From Cupriavidus sp. (GTDB taxonomy: Bacteria > Pseudomonadota > Gammaproteobacteria > Burkholderiales > Burkholderiaceae), in NCBI GenBank assembly GCA_031180665.1, contig JAPSLP010000006.1:124001-188000 (forward strand): 64,000 bases of DNA. The letters are read 5' to 3'. The translations under genes and the position numbers were made by a program. Shown one piece after another: positions 59,001-64,000 of this stretch. Under the pieces are notes generated by a model. That model saw only the letters and a list, made by a program, of their open reading frames with translations. It ran no database searches and had not been told where the DNA came from. Positions within the stretch are counted from its first letter, which is position 1. Each line of letters opens with the position of its first letter.

Positions 59001-59056
59001 AAAAAAAAAAAGGACCCCGGCGTGCCGTCTGTCGAGCGGCGGCTCCGCCGTGGTCC
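59001..59056 (-). terminator. Probable terminator of the minus-strand gene at 59202
   Basis: Reading leftwards, an outer stem ggacc (59052-59056) / ggtcc (59012-59016) encloses an inner ggcgg/ccgcc hairpin. It is followed by eleven T residues (the A run at 59001-59011). Confidence 0.5.
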
Positions 59057-59201
59057 GCAGATCCGGCCGGGCGATTGCCGCGGCCGAGACGCGCGTGTAC
59101 GCATGTCGTTCGATTCGTCACCGACATGCGGCTCCCCCGAGCACGCGCCTTATTTCCCCCCTTCGTTTCGTTCGCCCCGGCCGTTCGCCTGGCTTCGGTG
59201 G

Positions 59202-59510
59202 TTACCAATCGCCCCGCCGCGGCGTCTTCATGTCGCCGTCATCGTCCGCGCACGTGCCGGGCGCCACCGACAGGAACGACGTCGCCAGCCCCGCGGCGAT
59301 GCGCCGCCGTGCCTCGCGCTCGCCGGCTTCGCGGGCCGCGATCACCGCGGCATCCTCGCTGCAGAACGCCCGGCCATGCAGTTCGCCTCGATGGATCAGC
59401 GGGCCATCGCAAGCGGACGCCAGCCGGATCTCATAACAACATGCCCATTTGTTGCGGCCCTCGGGCACGGCAAAGCCGCGCACGATCAGGACCGCCGGTC
59501 CTCCATTCAT
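59202..59510 (-). CDS. Hypothetical protein, about 102 residues
   Basis: The 102-residue cytoplasmic protein has no recognised family. It contains FAVPEGRNKWACCYEIRLAS, then LIHRGELHGRAFCSEDAAVI and an Ala/Arg/Glu-rich helix (AAREAGEREARRRIAAGLAT). Three Cys residues are present but no CxxC. A GGAG-type site precedes the ATG. It follows the receiver-like gene by 99 bp on the same strand and may be in its operon; a T-rich terminator follows downstream. Confidence 0.6.
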   Translation of the reverse strand: MNGGPAVLIVRGFAVPEGRNKWACCYEIRLASACDGPLIHRGELHGRAFCSEDAAVIAAREAGEREARRRIAAGLATSFLSVAPGTCADDDGDMKTPRRGDW

Positions 59511-59609
59511 ATGACCCCCCGCTCCTGCCGGCGGCGGACCTTCTGATCCCGGGTCCGGCTGCGCCAGCAGCGTAGTGCCAGCATAGGCCGCATCGCCGGT
59601 GGAAGACCA

Positions 59610-60077
59610 TCAGCCGCTTGCCGTAGAACCAGGGCGCAGAAAGTTGGAGGTCGCAGCAGCAGCGGGCGCCATCAACCCGGCCATGCTGGCGCGTGGAAAG
59701 CATTGGCCGCCGGCGCTGACCAGCGCCACTGCGGCGGAAACCAGGTCGGGCGAGGCCGGTGCCAGCAGGCAGCCGCCCGCACCGAGCCGGGCGGCGCGCT
59801 GCGTCAGTTCGGTGGCGCCTGGGCGGGCGATCAGCAGCCATCGGCGCGGCGCGATGCGCTGGCACAAGGCCTCGATCAGCGCGCCGGCATCCGCCTCGCT
59901 GCTGCTGCAATCGAGCAGCGCGAAATCGACGGGCTGTCTGGGCAATTGGGTCGACGACCCGTGCAGCAGCCATTCCGGCGACTGCAAGGTCAACGGGCAG
60001 GAGGCCTGACGCTTGCCGAGGTAGCGCGACAGCGCGCGCAGCATGATCGCGTTGTTGGCCAGAAGAAGGGTCGTCAT
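59610..60077 (-). CDS. Stand-alone degenerate receiver-like protein
   Basis: The 155-residue protein resembles the N-terminal part of the two LuxR-type regulators at 38832 and 60236 and has no HTH. Shared traits are the start MTTLLLANNAIMLRALSRYL, the VDFALLDCSSSEAD segment, RRWLLIARPGATELTQRAAR and the terminal helix AAVALVSAGGQCFPRASMA (compare AAIRLVLAGGECFPALV). The acidic pair is lost (ANNA), although an Asp remains in LLDCS. It may be a dimerisation or titration partner of the LuxR-type proteins. The start at 60077 is chosen by this similarity; an ATG at 60128 is possible. Confidence 0.68.
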   Translation of the reverse strand: MTTLLLANNAIMLRALSRYLGKRQASCPLTLQSPEWLLHGSSTQLPRQPVDFALLDCSSSEADAGALIEALCQRIAPRRWLLIARPGATELTQRAARLGAGGCLLAPASPDLVSAAVALVSAGGQCFPRASMAGLMAPAAAATSNFLRPGSTASG

Positions 60078-60235
60078 CGACTCGGGGGAGCTCAGGGGGG
60101 CGAGGTGACTGCCGGCGTGCATGTCCATAAGCCTAGCAAGCCGCCTCCCGGGCCGCCTCGACCATTGGAATGAAGTCCCTCAGCCGAAAGGATGAGTTCG
60201 CGCCAGCACATGCCCCGTCACGGCCGTGGCGCGGC

Positions 60236-61093
60236 TCACGCCGCCTGGCAGACCGCGGGCAATCGCAAGCCTTCCGCATGCAGCGGCACCGCGCCGAGCG
60301 CCGAGGGTCCCGGCCAGTTCAGCTTGGCACCGCGCCGCAGCGCTTCGTAGACGGCCTCGCCCTTGTTGCGCACATGCAGGCGGTGGTACAGCGTGCAGGC
60401 GTGGGTCTTGGCAGTGGCCACCGAGATATTGAGCACGCGGCTGACCGTCTTGATCGGATAGCCGCGCGCCAGCAACGCCAGCACCTCGTATTGCCGCTCG
60501 GTGATATTGAGCAGGTGCGAGCCGAACGACGGTGTCTCGATATCGGGCTGGATCAGCGGGGCACTCCGGACGGCGATGTCGGCGGACCGGCCGGGCGCGG
60601 CGCGCGTCGACTCGATGGGTTCGTCGGGCCGGGTGGTGGCCCCGTCCGTGTCACCGGCTGCGTGCATGCCGCGCAGGTCGGTCCGCTGCGCCGGCTCGAC
60701 GTGAACCAGCGCGGGAAAGCATTCGCCGCCGGCCAGCACCAGGCGGATGGCGGCGTCGAGCACCTCGGCGCAGCAGTTCTTCGACAGCAGGCCCGCCACC
60801 ATCGGCGGCACGGACTCCTGCGCCATCGCGCCGGGCAGGCCATCGGCCAACACCAGCACGCGCTGCGGCGCCAGATAGCGGCACAGGTCTTCCATCGCAC
60901 GCCAGGTGCCGCTGCCATCGTCGCTCCAGCCGTAGATCAGCAGGTCGGCGTCGCGCAGGCGGGCGTCATCGGCCGACGGCAGCGCGGCCGGTTCGACATC
61001 GATGACCTGGACGGGGAGCTCGGATTGCGCCAGTAGCTGGCGCAGGCCCAATCGCAGTAAGGGATGAGGCTCGATCAACAGAATGGTGGCCAT
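60236..61093 (-). CDS. LuxR-type regulator with degenerate receiver domain (B)
   Basis: The 285-residue protein has a receiver-like domain (1-125), a linker (130-195) and a LuxR HTH (197-256: ITERQYEVLALLARGYPIKT, SVATAKTHACTLYHRLHVRN). The HTH matches that of regulator A almost residue for residue, so the two should bind the same or similar sites. The receiver keeps one acidic residue (LLIEPHPLLRLG) and lacks the acceptor Asp (DLLIYGWSDD); Lys105 is retained (LLSKNCC). It lies 158 bp upstream of the receiver-only gene on the same strand and closes the polysaccharide locus on the right. Confidence 0.86.
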   Translation of the reverse strand: MATILLIEPHPLLRLGLRQLLAQSELPVQVIDVEPAALPSADDARLRDADLLIYGWSDDGSGTWRAMEDLCRYLAPQRVLVLADGLPGAMAQESVPPMVAGLLSKNCCAEVLDAAIRLVLAGGECFPALVHVEPAQRTDLRGMHAAGDTDGATTRPDEPIESTRAAPGRSADIAVRSAPLIQPDIETPSFGSHLLNITERQYEVLALLARGYPIKTVSRVLNISVATAKTHACTLYHRLHVRNKGEAVYEALRRGAKLNWPGPSALGAVPLHAEGLRLPAVCQAA

Positions 61094-61638
61094 GCCGCTC
61101 TCGTTCTTGTTGCGTCACGTGCGCCGCGACGGTCGCCCGTGTGATCGGAAGTGCGGCGCTATGTTGCGCCTGCCCCTCCCTACGATCCATCCCGCTTCAG
61201 CTCGGCGCGGCGTTCAGCGCGGCCGTCCCTTCCCGTCAAGCGTGATGCAATCGCCCCGTTCGCGTGTTTTGCACGCTTTCGATCCCTCTAAAGACAGACT
61301 TAACTTTCACTTATTCTGCGGTCCAGCATATGCACGCCAAAACAGGAAAGCAAGGCTCGCCAGATGATGGGTAAGTCGCTTTTGTGCGAATGCGTACGCA
61401 GCGCAAGGCCAGAGGCGGGCTAAGGATTTTCCCTTACGTCAATCCCAATGCGGCCGCGTTCTCAGGGTTCGAACCGAGGGAGGCGGACTATTTGGCGCCA
61501 TGCGGCCGGCGCGGGCAAGCGCACCGGTTGTTGTGCCCGGAAAATAATTTACATTACACTTCGGGTAGCAATTTGGGCAGGTTGCGCTACTCCTCTGCTC
61601 AAAGTCGTTATCAATCAATCACTTAGAGCCGATTGCCG
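61094..61638. other. Intergenic region between luxR-like gene B and recombinase-like gene
   Basis: These 545 bp contain no gene I can support. GC drops towards the right, with an AT-rich tract at about 61543-61560 (ggaaaataatttacattac) and 61610-61625. The promoter of the recombinase-like gene is expected here. I see no clear iterons, DnaA boxes or parS-like palindromes. Confidence 0.4.
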
Positions 61639-63345
61639 ATGTCTGTGCGGGACGACACGCTGGACCCCTCGAAACTGACCCGGACCGAGTTCGCCGTGGT
61701 GCGGGCGTATGCCCAGGGTATGGCAGCCGTCGATATCGCCAATCGCTACCTGCTGGACCCGGACGAGGAGGAGGCGCTGACCGAGCATCAGGCGGTGCAG
61801 CGCATCCTGCGGCTGCGCGACCGGCTGGTGCAGTTCGCGCTGCAGAACAACCGCCCCGATATCGCGGCGATGTTCGACTCGCTCAAGGGCCGTTCCAATG
61901 TCGCGATGGACCGGCGTGTCGACGCACTGTCGTCGCTGGAGCGGTTGTCTCCCGGGCGGCCGGCGCTGGACCACGCAGTGTCGTTGTGGTTCGGGCCCAG
62001 CCTGTCGCGCCGCCTCGCGGCGGGCGGGATCGGCAGCATCGGCGAGCTGGTGGAGCGGGTCAACCGGCGCGGCGCGGCTTGGTGGCGCGGGGTGCCTCGC
62101 CTGGGCGCCAAGTCCGCGGACGTGGTCCGGCATTGGCTCGAGCGGCAGCGCGAAACGCTGCGGACCAGCGACGGCGGACAGGTGCTGGGGCCTCAGGTGG
62201 GCGCGCTCGTGGCGCCGTCGCAGCGCCCGCCGATGTCGCCGGCACCGCTCGACGACCGATTGGTCGACCCTGTTCCGCTCGAATTTATGCTTTATTCGCC
62301 ACTTCAGAGGGATTGGCATGCTGCCCTCGGCGAAGACCTGCAGTTGGTACGCGAATGGCTGGAGGACAAGCGGCCCGGCTCCCATACCTGGGCCAGCTAT
62401 CGGCGGGAGGCGGAGCGCCTGCTGCTTTGGGCAGCGCGACGGCGACAGCCCTTGCGTGCGATGACGGCGAAGGATCTGAGGGCGTACTGGGACTTCCTCG
62501 CCGATCCGCAGCCCGCGGCGTTCTGGCAGGGGCCCGCCGGTCCGCGCGACCGCAGGCCATGGCGACCGTTCGAAGGCGGGCTGCGGGACAGCTCCCGCCA
62601 GGCGGCCATGCGGGTGATACGGGCGCTGTTTGGCTGGCTGCTGCAGCGCGCCGTGTTGTCGCATCACCCCTTCGACGGCTTCACGATACCGATTGCCGCG
62701 GCGCGCTTGCGAGGCGAACAGGGCGACGCTCGGTCAGACCATCATGCGGGCCATCAGGCCGAGGCGCCGGCAGACGATCGCGGCATCGCGGGCAGCGCCG
62801 GCAACAGTGTGACCGCGTTTCGCCGCTGGCTCGATGGCGCGAATGGCACGCCGATATGGCGCACCGCCAATGCCGCAGCCTATCTGATCGGCGATTGTGG
62901 GATGCGGATCGGTGACGCGGTGTTGGCGACCGGCGGCCATCTTCGGTTGGGCGAAGGCGGGCGCTGTCTGCTTCGCCCTCGATCTGGCCCCGATGGATCT
63001 GGAATCGTCATGCCGGCCGTTGAACGCTGCCAGGTCGAGATGCAACTGGCCACGCTCAGCGAGCAGGCGTGGAGTGCGCTCTCCCGGCACTGGGCGGACC
63101 GTGGCTTGTCGGCGGACGGGCTACCGCAGGCGGCACCGTTGCTGGCTCCGCTGATGTTGCCGCCGACCTCGCGGGGGCGGGCCAAGCGCGCCAGTCTGCC
63201 GCTTGCCGGTTATTCCCCCAGCGGGCTGGACCGGCTGTTGCGGGCGGCGTGGCGGGATTTCGTCGCCTTGCCCGCGCATGCGGATCATCGCGCCCTGCGC
63301 TTCACGCCGCGCATGTTGGCACGGGCACAAGCCGGGGAGCCGTAA
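61639..63345 (+). CDS. Tyrosine-recombinase-like protein, catalytic site degenerate
   Basis: The 568-residue protein has an N-terminal helical region (1-180) of the kind found in DUF3701-type phage integrases. A core-binding SAM-like domain follows (about 232-345: WLEDKRPGSHTWASYRREAE) and then a catalytic-type domain. Box I is recognisable (YLIGDCGMRIGDAVL, Arg423). Box II reads HRALRFTPRML (551-560), with Arg where the His is expected, and the protein stops 14 residues later, before the usual nucleophile Tyr. It may be inactive as a recombinase or work in partition. Start ATG at 61639 has no clear ribosome site; TTG at 61633 is possible. It faces the ParB gene. Confidence 0.75.
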   Translation: MSVRDDTLDPSKLTRTEFAVVRAYAQGMAAVDIANRYLLDPDEEEALTEHQAVQRILRLRDRLVQFALQNNRPDIAAMFDSLKGRSNVAMDRRVDALSSLERLSPGRPALDHAVSLWFGPSLSRRLAAGGIGSIGELVERVNRRGAAWWRGVPRLGAKSADVVRHWLERQRETLRTSDGGQVLGPQVGALVAPSQRPPMSPAPLDDRLVDPVPLEFMLYSPLQRDWHAALGEDLQLVREWLEDKRPGSHTWASYRREAERLLLWAARRRQPLRAMTAKDLRAYWDFLADPQPAAFWQGPAGPRDRRPWRPFEGGLRDSSRQAAMRVIRALFGWLLQRAVLSHHPFDGFTIPIAAARLRGEQGDARSDHHAGHQAEAPADDRGIAGSAGNSVTAFRRWLDGANGTPIWRTANAAAYLIGDCGMRIGDAVLATGGHLRLGEGGRCLLRPRSGPDGSGIVMPAVERCQVEMQLATLSEQAWSALSRHWADRGLSADGLPQAAPLLAPLMLPPTSRGRAKRASLPLAGYSPSGLDRLLRAAWRDFVALPAHADHRALRFTPRMLARAQAGEP

Positions 63346-63406
63346 TCGCTTGCTTCGCGCGCCGGTCGACTTTCGCGACCGCGAACGCGCAGCCATTGGC
63401 GGGTTG

Positions 63407-64000
63407 CTACAGCAGGGATTTATCCAGGCCGAAGCGCGCCTTCAGAGCCTCCAGCAGCGCTTCGCGCGCATCGCGATCGGCCAGTTGGACATCCAGCACG
63501 ACGCGGCCGGAGTCCCATTCCTTGATCGTCCCCAGCAACTCGCCCCCACTCGTTCGAATCTTGTACTGGCGGCTGATTTCCTTGACCTTGCGCGCCTTGC
63601 CTTCCTGCGCCGACTTGCGGATCGCCTCCACTTCGCGGCTGGACAGGCCATCGTTCATGATGCGCATCGCCAGTTCGCGCGTACGCTCCTCGCCGGCCAG
63701 CTTGTAATACAGCGTCAGTTCGTAGCCGGTCGCGATGCCGATCGCGCTGGGACGCTCCCGCATCACCATCAGCACCGACTCCGGCAGTTTCAGCAGCGCC
63801 AGGGTCTTGTTGACGGTGCCGGCCGACATACCGGTCAGTTCGCAAATATCTTCTTCCTTGGCAACCTTGCCCTCGTCGAGCAACTGGCGCCAGGCGATGG
63901 CATTGTCCAGGGCCGATTGGTCCGAACGCTGCTCGTTCAGCAGGAAGGACAGGCGGTAGAAGTCGAGGTCGCTAAGGTCGCTCTCGACGAAGCACTCCAT
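63407..64000 (-). CDS. parB: ParB/RepB-type partition protein (5' end beyond window)
   Basis: The 198 visible residues are the middle and C-terminal part of a ParB-family protein; the gene runs off the right edge and its N-terminal CTPase/ParB box is not seen. The visible part holds the ParB HTH (VAKEEDICELTGMSAGTVNK, LALLKLPESVLMVMRE) and the following helices (LTLYYKLAGEERTRELAMRI). The C-terminal dimerisation or accessory part includes KVKEISRQYKIRTSGGELLG. It would bind parS sites and segregate a replicon with a ParA partner expected further right. The family variant resembles those of plasmids and secondary chromosomes. Confidence 0.8.
   Translation of the reverse strand: MECFVESDLSDLDFYRLSFLLNEQRSDQSALDNAIAWRQLLDEGKVAKEEDICELTGMSAGTVNKTLALLKLPESVLMVMRERPSAIGIATGYELTLYYKLAGEERTRELAMRIMNDGLSSREVEAIRKSAQEGKARKVKEISRQYKIRTSGGELLGTIKEWDSGRVVLDVQLADRDAREALLEALKARFGLDKSLL

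Noticed and set aside
61094..61638. Replication origin next to parB
   Set aside because: No iterons, DnaA boxes or rep gene can be recognised; only an AT-rich promoter-like tract.

Overview
The window is high-GC DNA of a betaproteobacterium, most likely a Burkholderiales member of the Cupriavidus/Ralstonia/Burkholderia type. This is inferred from codon use, the fused LivHM permease, orphan Bug (TctC-type) solute receptors and a FolE-BLUF pair. The right end holds a ParB homologue (cut by the window edge) facing a large tyrosine-recombinase-like gene. This arrangement suits the partition region of a secondary replicon, but the replicon type is inference.

Left part (1-20,500) is accessory metabolism and transport. 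It starts with the tail of a hybrid sensor kinase, then an amino-acid-type ABC operon (binding protein, LivHM, LivG, LivF), a CYTH protein, a DsbA-fold isomerase, a small glycine-zipper lipoprotein, folE with a BLUF photosensor, a secreted metallo-beta-lactamase-fold hydrolase, a LysR regulator divergent from a deaminase and an MFS exporter, a low-GC decayed stretch, two Bug receptors, iolB and an iolC-iolJ fusion divergent from an RpiR regulator. Two small envelope genes follow; one is a 42-residue His-rich lipoprotein.

Central part (20,600-61,100) is a roughly 40 kb exopolysaccharide locus of Wzx/Wzy type. It has GDP-mannose and GDP-fucose genes (manC, gmd, fcl), a flippase, a polymerase, five glycosyltransferases, two acyltransferases, a YdjC-type deacetylase, an epimerase, Wza, Wzb and Wzc, a second tyrosine-kinase-like protein, a Crp/Fnr regulator, a double alpha/beta hydrolase, a priming WcaJ-like transferase and a PAP2 phosphatase. 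Two LuxR-type regulators with degenerate receiver domains and nearly identical HTH domains stand inside and at the right edge of the locus. A third, HTH-less relative lies next to the second.

The most unusual unit is the tight operon at 50,247-56,345: a carrier protein, an acyl-CoA dehydrogenase, a seryl-tRNA-synthetase-like amino acid:[carrier protein] ligase, a DUF1839 protein and a GH2 beta-mannosidase-like enzyme. It suggests that an amino acid is activated, loaded on the carrier, perhaps oxidised, and used in connection with the polysaccharide. Other signals are two identical-arm palindromes 33 bp apart upstream of the first LuxR gene, a candidate small RNA near 58,900, and several short tandem-repeat arrays placed at stop codons.
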